DNA of 64,000 bases from Diadema setosum. Its lineage: Eukaryota; Echinodermata; Echinoidea; Diadematoida; Diadematidae. Below the pieces are notes generated by a model that worked only from the letters and a program-made list of their open reading frames with translations, had not been told where the DNA came from and ran no database searches. Both the position numbers and the translations under genes were made by a program. The stretch is from positions 33,511,497 to 33,575,496 of the forward strand of contig CM067064.1 in NCBI GenBank assembly GCA_033980235.1. Reading direction: 5' to 3'. Shown here piece by piece: positions 11,622-24,345 of this stretch (its first letter is position 1; every line of letters starts with the position of its first letter).

Positions 11622-13329
11622 TTCTTATCCTTCACCCCTTCGTAAATATTTGAATGGCCACGCATTGTCAGTCACTTACAGAGTACAGGGGCGATCCAGG
11701 GGGACGCCTTTACAAAATAAAAGGGGAGGGGGCTCGCGCCTCCTTCAATTTTTTTTTTTTATGCCTCCGCCACGAAGTGGTGCCGGAGGCATTATGTTTT
11801 CGGGTTGTCCGTCCGTCCTTCCGTCCGTCCGTCCGTCCGTAATGAATTTTGTGGACAAGGTAACAATCGAAACCTGTTGAGGTATCCTTATGAAACTTGG
11901 CATGTATGTGTATTAGGGGGTGAAGTTGTGCCTATCAACTTTTGGGTGCACATGCTCAAGGTCAAAGGTCAAAAGGTCAAGGTCAAATACATAAAATTTC
12001 ACTATTTCCACCATATCTATTGAATGCTTGAAGATGTTTTCTTGAAACTTAGTGTATACATGTTTTACCCAATTAAGATTCTCTGGCGAAAGTTTGGGTC
12101 ATGTGGTCAAAGGTCAAAAGGTCAGGGTCAAATACATAAAATTTCACTATTTCCACCATATCTATTGAATGCCTGAAGAGATTTTCTTGAAACTTAGTGT
12201 ATACATATATTACCCAATTAAGATTCTCTGGTGAAAGTTTGGGTCATGAGGTCAAAGGTTAAAGGTCAAAAGGTCAAGTAAAAATATTAAAACTTCTTTT
12301 TTTTCTATGTACCTTGGAAAATTGTTCAAGGTATCTTCATGGAACATAGTATATACATGTACTGACTGGAAGTGATTATCTAGAGAATATAGGGTTCATG
12401 GAGTCAAAGGTCAGGGGTCAAAGGTCAAGTGCAAGACTTCAAAATTTTACTATTACCCTCATATTTATGCAATGCCAGCAGGGTTATTTTTTTTACACTT
12501 GGTGTATGCGTGTGTAACCTAATAGAAATTCTCTGGAAAGTTTTTTTTTTTTCTCTTTTTGCCTCAAAGGTCAAAAGGTCAAAGATCAAGTGAAAGTGCT
12601 GAACTAACTTTTTCCTCCTTATCTCGGAAGTGGCTCAAGTTACCTTGAAACTTAGTACATATTATGCATGTTCTACCTGAAAGTAATTATCTTATGAATT
12701 TTAGGGTCAAGGGCCAGATGAAAATGGTAACAATTTACTATTCAATTCAGAAATTGCACTTTTTCTCCACACCTGTACCTTGAAAATTACTCAGTGCCTA
12801 AATGTATGAATGGGTCAAAGTCAAGTTAAAATCCTTAAATCCCTAGATACGTGCTCTCCTATTCATCCAATTAAACCTACGTCAAGGAAGGTGAACATTC
12901 AACACATTTGTGACAAACTTGTCATTCCAATATTTTGCCAATTTTGTGAAAATGTAATCACACAGTGTCCACATGTACTATCTAGACCTATTGGGAATAT
13001 CATGCACTATGGCGGAGGCATACCAGTCGCCAAAGCGACATTTCTAGTTTAATTTCTTTTCTTTTAGCAAAAAATAAAGGGCGACGCGACCGGTGCGCCC
13101 CGCCTGGATCCGCCACTGGAGTACATTGGAAAAAATGTTGAATTTATAATCAATGTTATCCCTCATCTAATAGACAGTCCATAAACATTAAAGTATTCTG
13201 TTATGGTTTGTTTTTAATTCCACACAGTAATGTCAAAATCAAGCCGAGGCGCTAGAATGATCGCAGATAACACGTCTGAGAGTCCTCTTTGCTAGAATAA
13301 ACATCACAAAACATCTTCATACGGGGGCG
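11622..13329. repeat. Interspersed repeat R, filled copy
   Basis: The sequence from TTCTTATCCTTCACCCC to ATACGGGGGCG recurs almost unchanged at 24495-24912, apart from a 1.29-kb element present only here (11761-13049). Inside R is a small hAT-like non-autonomous element whose outer ends are CAGGGGCGATCCAGG (11686) and the inverted CCTGGATCCGCCACTG (ending 13118). The base string GAGTA directly precedes and directly follows it, a possible partial target duplication. Confidence 0.8.
11761..13049. mobile_element. AGGTCA-rich dispersed element, copy 1
   Basis: The element starts with an imperfect palindrome, ATGCCTCCGCCACGAAG then TGGTGCCGGAGGCAT. Near its other end it carries the inverted copy TGGCGGAGGCAT (13010-13021), so it has short terminal inverted repeats. 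It ends in GACATTTCTAGTT. A GTCC/CCGT repeat follows the start. The body contains a 145-bp direct repeat (starting near 11985 and 12130) and five clusters of AGGTCA hexamers, near 11959, 12106, 12250, 12412 and 12565. No coding capacity is seen. Other copies are at 33468-34774 and 60393-61473. The family is not recognised by name. Confidence 0.85.
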
Positions 13330-13384
13330 GGATTGAAAAGTGCTCAATGCTGTAAAGCAGAGCATATTATATAGTGTAGTCGTA

Positions 13385-13420
<36 letters not shown>

Positions 13421-13455
13421 TAGATATAGATATATATCTATATATCTATATATAT
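13330..13455. repeat. Left half of repeat X, ending in a TA microsatellite
   Basis: The text GGATTGAAAAGTGCTCAATG through GTGTAGTCGTAATTG and the following TA/TATC run match the left part of the unsplit copy at 26504-26630. The match stops exactly where the foldback element at 13456 begins. Confidence 0.85.
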
Positions 13456-13736
13456 ACTCTCTAAAAAAAATCGAGTGAAAATTTTCACTCTAAAAAGAGT
13501 GAATACAAAAAAGAGTGAATTTCGAGTGAAATTGGAGTGAATTTTGAGTGAAAATGCTCATTTTCACTCATTTTGGAGTGACGTGAGGGATCACTCCAAA
13601 ATCTTCGAGTGATCCCTGACGTCACTCCAAAATGAGTGAAAATGAGCATTTTCACTCAAAATTCACTCCAATTTCACCCTTTTTTGTATTCACTCTTTTT
13701 AGAGTGAAAATTTTCACTCGATTCTTTTTAGAGAGT
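13456..13736. mobile_element. 281-bp near-perfect foldback MITE with TA ends
   Basis: The whole element is an inverted repeat: ACTCTCTAAAAA on the left and TTTTTAGAGAGT on the right, with the arms pairing almost without interruption to a centre near 13603. The repeated word is GAGTGAA/TTCACTC. TA dinucleotides flank both ends (TA-CTCTCT and AGAGAG-TA), which fits a TA-targeting DNA transposon. A TGACGTCA palindrome lies at 13617-13624. The element forms the left edge of the tandem block. Confidence 0.85.
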
Positions 13737-13737
13737 A

Positions 13738-16309
13738 TCTTATACAGTAAAAGGCGAAGTTGTTGTTGTTGTCGGGGCCTTATGTATTTCCTGTTTTATT
13801 CCGGCGTTGCTGGTTTGTCTATCTCCTCCCGAGCCGTCGGATCCGGGCCCCCGAGACCGGTGCCGTCGGCAGCGGGAGGGTCTCCTACGTGCCTTGGACC
13901 GGGTTTCGTCCGCGCTCCGCCTCCGTGTCGACGTCGAGGACGAAAAAGAAAAATTAATTAGATAGATGCATAATGCATTTTTGTGCGTGACGTCAAAGCC
14001 GAGCGTTTTAATATTCACCGATCCTGCGCTGGACTCCTGCTTTCTCGATCGTCCATCTTTTAGCTTGCAGAGACAATGGGGATACTTAAGTCAAAAAGAT
14101 GATGGCGTGCAGCGAAATCTCTGTCATATTCCGGCGGACACGCACGCACGCACACAATGTACTCTCGGGTACGGTATGCCAGTGTGTGGCCTGAGCCTGT
14201 GTATGTATTGACGATGGTTACACGAAACACTATCTGCGTGCGCGTGATATGGACACTCATTATGGTATATCAAGGAGGTATACCTCCTTGGGTATATCAA
14301 TACACGGCGCGGTCATTGTTAGTACAAGGGCATTTACGTACAGCGACGTTCGCCATTGACGTGCCCAAATGAAAACAACGAATGCTGTTATTTTATTGTA
14401 TTTTGCACAACTGCAGGATACTGCAGCTCAGGTATGTCATTTCAACTCTCAAGTCGGGTATCATTGCACTCAGACTGTTCAGGACGGCTAAATATCCACT
14501 TAAATTTTGTCCTTGCCGATCGTACCCTTCCATATCAGAGTACACGCCGCTGTTCATTCGTTTACTATGGCTGCTGTAAACATGAATATTCATAAGACGA
14601 GCGGACGCGGGGGAAACCCTCTCTTTGCTGACCGCCAATTTTTGAAGTTACAAGTGGACATCAAATGTGTGGTTCTATGGTGCATCAAACCAAGTTTTGG
14701 TGATAAAAATAAAAAAGAGGGAGCAAATGACGACAAAAATATTCTTTCTCCCATTACGTGGGAAAAAAAATATTAAAGAAAAAATACGAGGCCCTGAGAC
14801 CCATGGATTCCCACGGATGCCTACTTATTAAAGCTATAATGACTATCATCTCCCCTCCCAAAATAATTTTATTAAATGAAATTAAATGTAATAATAGTAT
14901 TCATAATAATAACAATAATGATAATGTACAGTCTGAAGCAGATAAACGGGTGAGGATTATGTAAACATATTGTCGTTGTGTGGGATTTCTTTTTTTAAAT
15001 GATGTGTTAAAAAATAAATATTATTCATGACATACGCCATTTTTTAGCTTTTTCATGAAGAGAAAAGATGTGTACGTGCGTTGGGGCCAGAAAGGGCTCA
15101 TGATTTTTGCTCATGTATTGTTTTTTTTTTTTTTTTTGCTTCGACGGGAAGAATCTTTGGGCAAAGAAGACAACCCTCGAATTTCCACGGGTGCTGCTAA
15201 GTTGATCTGTGATAACAGCAAGCGGGGTTATTTTAAAGTCCCATTCCATGGACCAGCTCCTCAGCTCATGTGTTAGGAGGGGATGGCCATGGGTAGAAGA
15301 GGGTGCAAAAGAAGGAAGGAGAAAATAATAAAGTTCTTTCTTTCTGACTACTAAAAACGTGGCGAAAAATAATATGAATGAATACCCACGGAAACCTGTT
15401 TATTAAACCTATAATGACTATATCATCTCCCCTCCCAAAATAATATTTATTAAATGATGATACAATAATAGTATTCATAAAATAATGAAAATAATGATAA
15501 TGTATACAGTCTGAATCAGATAAACGGGCGAGGATATGTAAACATATTGTTGTGTGGGTTGTATTTTTTTTTTTTGAATGACGTACGTGGTAAAATGAAT
15601 ATTATTCATGACATACGCCACTTTTCAGCTTTTTCATGAAGAGAAAAGATGTGTGTGCGTTGGGGACAGATAGGGCTCATGTATTTTTTTTTTCAACGGG
15701 CGTCGAGACTGAGGGCGAATGGCATGGGGAAGGGGGAGATATGCAGGGCAAAATGTCAATGGCACCCCCTTCCCCCGTGCTTCGACGGGAAGAATCTTTG
15801 GGCAAAGAAGATAATCCTCGAATTTCCACGGGTGCTGCTAAGTTGATCTGTGATAACAGCAAGCGGGGTTATTTTAAAGTCCCATTCCATGGACCGGCTC
15901 CTCAGCTCATGTGTTAGGAGGGGATGGCCATGGGTAGAAGAGGGTGCAAAAGAAGGAAGGAGAAAATAATAAAGTTCTTTCTTTCTGACTACTAAAAACG
16001 TGGCGAAAAATAATATGAATAAATACCCACGGATGCCTACCTATTAAACCTATAATGACTATATCATCTCCCCTCCCAAAATAATATTTATTAAATGATG
16101 ATACAATAATAGTATTCATAAAATAATGATAATGATAATGTACAGTATGAAGCAGATAAACGGGCGAGGATATGTGAGCATATTATCGTTGTGTGGGTTG
16201 CATTTTTTTTAAGACGTACGTGGTAAAATGAATATTATTCATGACATACGCCACCTTTCAGCTTTTTCATGAAGAGAAAAGATGTGTGTGCGTTGGGGGC
16301 AGATAGGGC

Positions 16310-16340
<31 letters not shown>

Positions 16341-16758
16341 CAACGGGCGTCGAGACTGAGGGCGAATGGCATGGGGAAGGGGGAGATATGCAGGGCAAAA
16401 TGTCAATGGCACCCCCCCCCCCCCGTGCTTCGACGGGAAGAATCTTTGGGCAAAGATGACAATCCTCGAATTTCCACGGGTGCTGCTAAGTTGATCTGTG
16501 ATAACAGCAAGCGGGGTTATTTTAAAGTCCCATTCCATGGACCGGCTCCTCAGCTCAGGTGTTAGGAGGGGATGGCCATGGGCAGTGCCGTATATAAGCT
16601 AGGCACTGGCCAGGGGTATATAGAAGAGGGTGCAAAGGAAGAAAGGAGAAAATAGTAAAGTTCTTTCTTTTTGACTACTAAAAACGCGGCGAATAATATG
16701 AATAAATTCAAAAAAATATGAGGCCCTCAGACCCGTGGATTTCCACGGGTGCTGCTAG
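13738..16758. repeat. Tandem array unit 1 (3021 bp; head plus three sub-repeats)
   Basis: The unit begins with TCTTATACAGTAAAAGGCG and ends with the hairpin CCCGTGGATTTCCACGGG and GTGCTGCTAG. A CpG-rich head (to about 14810) holds TGACGTCA (13988-13995). Three internal sub-repeats begin near 14811, 15388 and 16027; the first lacks the segment between the T run and GCTTCGACGGG. Only this unit carries the perfect 20-bp palindrome CAAGGAGGTATACCTCCTTG (14271-14290). Small open frames inside recur in all units but shift at the homopolymers; I do not call them genes. Confidence 0.88.
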
Positions 16759-18131
16759 TCTTATACAGTAAAAGGCGAAGTTGTTGTTGCTGTCGGGGCC
16801 TTATGTATTTCCTGTTTTATTCCGGCGTTGCTGGTTTGTCTATCTCCTCCCGAGCCGTCGGCTCCGGGCCCCCGAGACCGGTGCCGTCGGCAGCGGGAGG
16901 GTCTCCTACGTGCCTTGCACCGGGTTTCGTCCGCGCTCCGCCTCCGTGTCGACGTCGAGGACGACAAAGAGAAATTAATTAGATAGATGCATAATGCATT
17001 TTTGTGCGTGACGTCAGAGCCGAGCGTTTTAATGTTCACCGATCCTGCGCTGGACTCCTGCCTTTCTCGATCGTCCATCTTTTAGCTTGCAGAGACAGTG
17101 GGGATACTAAAGTCAAAAGGATGATGGCGTGCAGCGAAATCTCTGTCATATTCCGGCGGACACGCACGCACGCTCACAATGTACTCTCGGGTACGGTATG
17201 CCAGTGTGTGGCCTGCGCCTGTGTATGTATTGACGATGGTTACACGAAACACTATTTGCGTGCGCGTGATATGGACACTCTATGGTATACTGTATACACG
17301 GCGCGGTCATAAATACAAGTACAAGGGCATTTACGTACAGCGACGTTCGCAATTGGCGTGCCCAAATGAAAACAATGAATGCTGTTATTTTACTGTATTT
17401 TGCACAACTGCAGGATACCATGCAGCTCAGGTACGTCATTTAGTTTACTCTCAAGTCGGGTATCATTGTACTCAGACTGTTCAGGACGGCTAAATATCCA
17501 CTTAAATTTTGTCCTTGCCGATCGTACCCTTCCATATCACAGTACACGCGCCGCTGTTCATTCGTTTACTGCATGCTGGTATAAACATGAATATTCATCA
17601 GACGAGCGGACGCGGGGGAAACCCTCGCTTTGCTGACCGCCAATTTTTGAAGTTACAAGTGGACATCAAATGTGTTGTTATATGGTGCATCAAACCAAGT
17701 TTTGGTGATAAAAATAAAAAAGAGGGAGCAAATGACGACAAAAATATTCTTCTCCCTCCCATTACGTGGGAAAAGAAATATTAAAGAAAAAATACGAGGC
17801 CCTGAGACGTACCATAGATTCCCACGGGTGCCTACTTATTAAAGCTATAATGACTATCATCTCCCCTCCCAAAATAATTTTATTAAATGAAATTAAATGT
17901 AATAATAGTATTCATAATAATAACAATAATGATAATGTACAGTCTGAAGCAGATAAACGGGTGAGGATTATGTAAACATATTGTCGTTGTGTGGGATTTT
18001 TTTTTTAAATGATGTGTTAAAAAATAAATATTATTCATGACATACGCCATTTTTTAGCTTTTTCATGAAGAGAAAAGATGTGTACGTGCGTTGGGGCCAG
18101 AAAGGGCTCATGTTTGTTTGTTTGTTTGTTT

Positions 18132-18169
<38 letters not shown>

Positions 18170-19197
18170 CCAACGGGCGTCGAGACTGAGGGTAAATGGC
18201 ATGGGGGAGGGGAGATATGCAGGGCAAAATGTCAATGGCACCCCCTTCCCCCGTGCTTCGACGGGAAGAATCTTTGGGCAAAGAAGACAACCCTCGAATT
18301 TCCACGGGTGCTGCTAAGTTGATCTGTGATAACAGCAAGCGGGGTTATTTTAAAGTCCCATTCCACGGACCGGCTCCTCAGCTCATGTGTTAGGAGGGGA
18401 TGGCCATGGGTAGAAGAGGGTGCAAAAGAAGGAAGGAGAAAATAATAAAGTTCTTTCTTTCTGACTACTAAAAACGTGGCGGAAAATAATATGAATAAAT
18501 ACCCACGGATGCCTGCTTATTAAACCTATAATGACTATATCATCTCCCCTCCCAAAATAATATTTATTGAATGATGATACAATAATAGTATTAATAAAAT
18601 AATGAAAATAATGAAATGTATACCGTCTGAAGCAGATAAACGGGCGAGGATATGTAAACGTATTGTTGTGTGGGTTGTATTTTTTTTTTTGAATGACGTA
18701 CGTGGTAAAATGAATATTATTCATGACATACGCCACTTTTCAGCTTTTTCATGAAGAGAAAAGATGTGTGTGCGTTGGGGACAGATAGGGCTCATGTATT
18801 GTTTTTTTTTTTTTTTTTTTTTTTTCAACGGGCGTCGAGACTGAGGGCGAATGGCATGGGGAAGGGGGAGATATGCAGGGCAAAATGTCAATGGCACCTC
18901 CTTCCCCCGTGCTTCGACGGGAAGAATCTTTGGGCAAAGAAGACAATCCTCCACGGGTGCTGCTAAGTTGATCTGTGATAACAGCAAGCGGGGTTATTTT
19001 AAAGTCCCATTCCATGGACCGGCTCCTCAGCTCATGTGTTAGGAGGGGATGGCCATGGGTAGAAGAGGGTGCAAAAGAAGGAAGGAGAAAATAATAAAGA
19101 TCTTTCTTTCTGACTACTAAAAACGCGGCGAATAATATGAATAAATTCAAAAAAATATGAGGCCCTCAGACCCGTGGATTTCCACGGGTGCTGCTAG
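16759..19197. repeat. Tandem array unit 2 (2439 bp; head plus two sub-repeats)
   Basis: Very similar to unit 1 over the head, with TGACGTCA at 17009-17016. Sub-repeats begin near 17822 and 18504. A TTTG-rich then pure T run of about 45 bp lies at 18115-18169. It ends in the same CCCGTGGATTTCCACGGG hairpin. Confidence 0.88.
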
Positions 19198-21578
19198 TCT
19201 ATAATAGTAAAAGGCGAAGTTGTTGTTGTTGTCGGGGCCTTATGTATTTCCTGTTTTATTCCGGCGTTGCTGGTTTGTCTATCTCCTCCCGAGCCGTCGG
19301 CTCCGGGCCCCCGAGACCGGTGCCGTCGGCAGCGGGAGGGTTTCCTACGTGCCTTGGACCGGGTTTCGTCCGCGCTCCGCCTCCGTGTCGACGTCGAGGA
19401 CGACAAAGAGAAATTAATTAGATAGATGCATAATGCATTTTTGTGCGTGACGTCAGAGCCGAGCGTTTCAATATTCACCGATCCTGCGCTGGACTCCTGC
19501 CTTTCTCGATCGTCCATCTTTAAGCTTGCAGAGACAGTGGGGATACAAAAGTCAAAAAGATGATGGCGTGCAGCGAAATCTCTGTCATATTCCGGCGGAC
19601 ACGCACGCACGCACACAATGTACTCTCGGGTACGGTATGCCAGTGTGTGGCCTGCGTGTGTGTATGTATTGACGATGGTTACATGAAACACTATCTGCGT
19701 GCGCGTGATATGGACACTCATTATGGTACAATACACGGCGCGGTCATTGTTAGTACAAGGGCATTTACGCACAGCGACGTTCGCCATTGGCGTGCCCAAA
19801 TGAAAACAACGAATGCTGTTATTTTATTGTATTTTGCACAACTGCAGGATACTATGCAGCTCGGGTACGTCATTTAGTTTACTCTCAAGTCGGGTATCAT
19901 TGTACTCAGACTGTTCAGGACGGCTAAATATCCACTTAAATTTTGTCCTTGCCGATCGTACCCTTCCATATCAGAGTACACGCGCCGCTGTTCATTCGTT
20001 TACTGCATGGCTGCTGTAAACATGAATATTCATGAGACGAGCGGACGCGGGGGAAACCCTCGCTTTGCTGACCGCCAATTTTTGAAGTTACAAGTGGACA
20101 TCAAATGTGTGGTTCTATGGTGCATCAAACCAAGTTTTGGTGATAAAAATAAAAAAGAGGGAGCAAATGACGACAAAAATATTCTTCTTTCTCCCATAAC
20201 GTGGGAAAAGAAATATTAAATAAAAAATACGAGGCCCTGAGACCCATGGATTCCCACGAGTGCCTACTTATTAAAGCTATAATGACTATCATCTCCCCTC
20301 CAAAAATAATTTTATTAAATGATGATGTAATAATAGTATTCATAATAATAACAATAATTATAATGTACAGTCTGAAGCAGATAAACGGGTGAGGATTATG
20401 TAAACATATTGTCGTTGTGTGGGATTTTTTTTTTTAATGATGTGTTAAAAAAAATATATTATTCATGAAATATACGCCATTTTTTAGCTTTTTCATGAAG
20501 AGAAAAGATGTGTACGTGCGTTGGGGCCAGAAAGGGCTCATGTATTTTTTTTTTCCAACGGGCGTCGAGACTGAGGGTAAATGGCATAGGGGAGGGGAGA
20601 TATCCAGGGCAAAATGTCAATGGCACCCCCTTCCCCCGTGCTTCGACGGGAAGAATTTTTGGGCAAAGAAGACAACCCTCGAATTTCCACGGGTGCTGCT
20701 AAGTTGATCTGTGATAACAGCAAGCGGGGTTATTTTAAAGTCCCATTCCATGGACCGGCTCCTCAGCTCATGAGTTAGGAGGGGATGGCCATGGGTAGAA
20801 GAGGGTGCAAAAGAAGGAAGGAGAAAATAATAAAGTTCTTTATTTCTGACTACTAAAAACGCGGCGAAAAATAATATGAATAAATACCCACGGATGCCTA
20901 CTTATTAAACCTATAATGACTATATCATCTCCCCTCCCAAAATAATATTTATTAAATGATGATACAATAATAGTATTCATAAAATAATGATAATAATGAT
21001 AATGTACAGTCTGAAGCAGATAAACGGGCGAGGATATGTAAACATATTGTCGTTGTGTGGGTTGTATTTTTTTTATGACGTACGTGGTAAAATGGATATT
21101 ATTCATGACATACGCCACTTTTCAGTTTTTTCATGAAGAGAAAAGATGTGTGTGCGTTGGGGACAGATAGGGCTCATGTATTTTTTTTTTCAACGGGCGT
21201 CGAGACTGAGGGCGAATGGCATGGGGAAGGGGGAGATATGCAGGGCAAAATGTCAATGGCACCCCCCCCCCCCCCCCCCCCGTGCTTCGACGGGAAGAAT
21301 CTTTGGGCAAAGAAGACAATCCTCGAATTTCCATGGGTGCTGCTAAGTTGATCTGTGATAACAGCAAGCGGGGTTATTTTAAAGTCCCATTCCATGGACC
21401 GGCTCCTCAGCTCAGGTGTTAGGAGGGGATGGCCGTGGGTATATAGAAGAGGGTGCAAAAGAAGAAAGGAGAACAGGAGTTCTTTCTTTTTTACTACTAA
21501 AAACGCGGCGAATAATATGAATAAATTCAAAAAAAATATGAGGCCCTCAGACCCGTGGATTTCCACGGGTGCTGCTAG
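19198..21578. repeat. Tandem array unit 3 (2381 bp; head plus two sub-repeats)
   Basis: The head start reads TCTATAATAGTAAAAGGCG, shared with unit 4 but not with units 1 and 2. TGACGTCA lies at 19448-19455. Sub-repeats begin near 20255 and 20887. A minus-strand open frame of 201 codons crosses the head (19194-19799) but is broken in the other units, so it is not supported as a gene. Confidence 0.88.
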
Positions 21579-23786
21579 TCTATAATAGTAAAAGGCGAAG
21601 TTGTTGTTGTTGTCGGGGCCTTATGTATTTCCTGTTTTATTCCGGCGTTGCTGGTTTGTCTATCTCCTCCCGAGCCGTCGGCTCCGGGCCCCCGAGACCG
21701 GTGCCGTCGGCAGCGGGAGGGTCTCCTACGTGCCTTGGACCGGGTTTCGTCCGCGCTCCGCCTCCGTGTCGACGTCGAGGACGACAAAGAGAAATTAATT
21801 AGATAGATGCATAATGCATTTTTGTGCGTGACGTCAGAGCCGAGCGTTTTAATATTCACCGATCCTGCGCTGGACTCCTGCCTTTCTCGATCGTCCATCT
21901 TTTAGCTTGCAGAGACAGTGGGGATACTGAAGTCAAAAGGATGATGGCGTGCAGCGAAATCTCTGTCATATTCCGGCGGATACGCACGCACGCACGCAAT
22001 GTACTCTCGGGTGTCGACGTCGAGGACGACAAAGAGAAATTAATTAGATAGATGCATAATGCATTTTTGTGCGTGACGTCAGAGCCGAGCGTTTTAATAT
22101 TCACCGATCCTGCGCTGGACTCCTGCCTTTCTCGATCGTCCATCTTTTAGCTTGCAGAGACAGTGGGGATACTGAAGTCAAAAGGATGATGGCGTGCAGC
22201 GAAATCTCTGTCATATTCCGGCGGATACGCACGCACGCACGCAATGTACTCTCGGGTACGGTATGCCAGTGTGTGGCCTGCGCCTGTGTATGTATTGACG
22301 ATGGTTACACGAAACACTACCTGCGTGCGCGCGCGTGATATGGACACTCATTATGGTATACTGTATGTATACACGGCGCGGTCATAATACAAGTACAAGG
22401 GCATATTTACGTACAGCGACGTTCGTAATTGGCGTGCCCAAATGAAAACAACGAATGCTGTTATTTTATTGTATTTTGCACAACTGCAGGATACTATGCA
22501 GCTCAGATACGTCATTTAGTTTACTCTCAAGTCGGGTATCATTGTACTGAGACTGTTCAGGACGGCTAAATATCCGCTTAAATTTTGTCCTTGCCGATCG
22601 TACCCTTCCATATCAGAGTACACGCGCCGCTGTTCATTCGTTTACTGCATGGCTGCTGTAAACATGAATATTCATGAGACGAGCGGACGCGGGGGAAACC
22701 CTCGCTTTGCTGACCGCCAATTTTTGAAGTTACAAGTGGACATCGTGCGGTTCTATGGTGCATGAAACCAAGTTTTGGTGATAAAAATAAAAAAGAGGGA
22801 GCAAATGACGATAAAAATATTCGTCTTTCTCCCATAACGTGGGAAAAGAAATATTAAAGAAAAAATACGAGGCCCTGAGACCAATGGATTCGCACGGGTG
22901 TCTAATGACTATGATCTCCCCTCGAGATCCCCCAATAATGAAGATGCTTATAATGACAATATAGTTATAATAATAATATTAATAATAATAATAATAATAA
23001 AAATAATAATAATAATAATAACAATAATGTACAGTCTGAAGCAGATAAACGGGTGGTTTTGTGATCTATCAAACCAAGGTTTGGTGATAAAAACAAAAAG
23101 AAGAGAGCGAATGTAGACAAAATATTTTATTTCTCTCAGCACAATGGCAACAAAAAGACCAGGGGTCTAATTATAAAGTAGTCCTGCTCAGCACAAGATT
23201 ACGTATGTCAGTGCAGTGAAGCAGTTTTGCTATGGACAGTTTGCGCACGACTGTCTTCAGAAAAGGTTTTTTATCAAGAGTAGAAAAATGGGGGAAACAG
23301 ATTTTTACAATTCTTAACAAATTAACATTTCCACCTCCCTTGGTTGATCATCCCCATATTATAATTCTACTCTCTCCTCTCCCCTAAATAATAATAATGT
23401 TAATAATGATAATAATAATGACAATAGTAATAACAATAATACACTGAAATAATGGTAACAATACAATAGGCCAATGCAAATTAATGGGGAGGGTGCTATG
23501 ATCCAAAACTAAGAGTGGGCAATAGAGACACAAACAGATACTGGATTGTTTTAATGTTTAAAATGAAATATCAATGATAATGAAGCTACTTGAAACATCT
23601 ATCTGTCGTAGAGTAACCTTGACATGACGGGAAAAAATGTAAGATATTCACTATCCTTGAGCGATAAACTTTTTTCCTTAATTCCCTTGATCATCCCTAT
23701 GTCAATTATTTATATGAAATAATGATAAAACCGAATGACTATGATCTCCCCTCCAACAAAATGACAATATAATCATCATCATCATC

Positions 23787-23818
<32 letters not shown>

Positions 23819-24345
23819 TATAAAAAAAATGAACAGTATCAATGAGATAAACGGGTGGTTCTAGATCCATCAAACCAAGTGTTGATTATGAAAACAGACA
23901 TGAGGGAGCAAATGAAGACGAAAATATTCTCTCTTTTCCCTCATAACGTGGTTGAAGAAATATCCAAGAAAAAATACGAAGCCCTGAGACCCGTGGATTC
24001 CCATGGGTGCCTAATACTTATAAAACCTAAAGACTATGATCCCCCTCGCCAAATAATAATAATTATAATAACAATATAACAATAGGGGACTAATAAGAAT
24101 AATAATATGATGATAATGATGAAGTATAGTCTGAAGCAGATAAACGGATGGTTCTATGATCTATCAAACCAAATTTTGGTGCTTAGGTGGTGGTCATGGG
24201 TAGAAGAGAGCACAAGTAGCGAAAGAATGAGAAAACTTTTCTTTTTATTTCATCAATAAAATGTGCAAAATCGTAGTCCTATACAATCTGTATAATGAGA
24301 AAAAATAAAACCCCTCAGACCCGTGGATTTCCACGGGTGCTGCTA

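Noticed and set aside
11805..11842. CCGT repeats after ATGCCTCCGCC read as a possible CRISPR-like array
   Set aside because: Four-base repeats with no spacers, part of a eukaryotic dispersed element.
19194..19799. 201-codon minus-strand open frame across the head of array unit 3
   Set aside because: The same region is interrupted in units 1, 2 and 4, and the translation is low complexity (R/S/T-rich) with no domain. It is best explained by GC-rich DNA having few stops.
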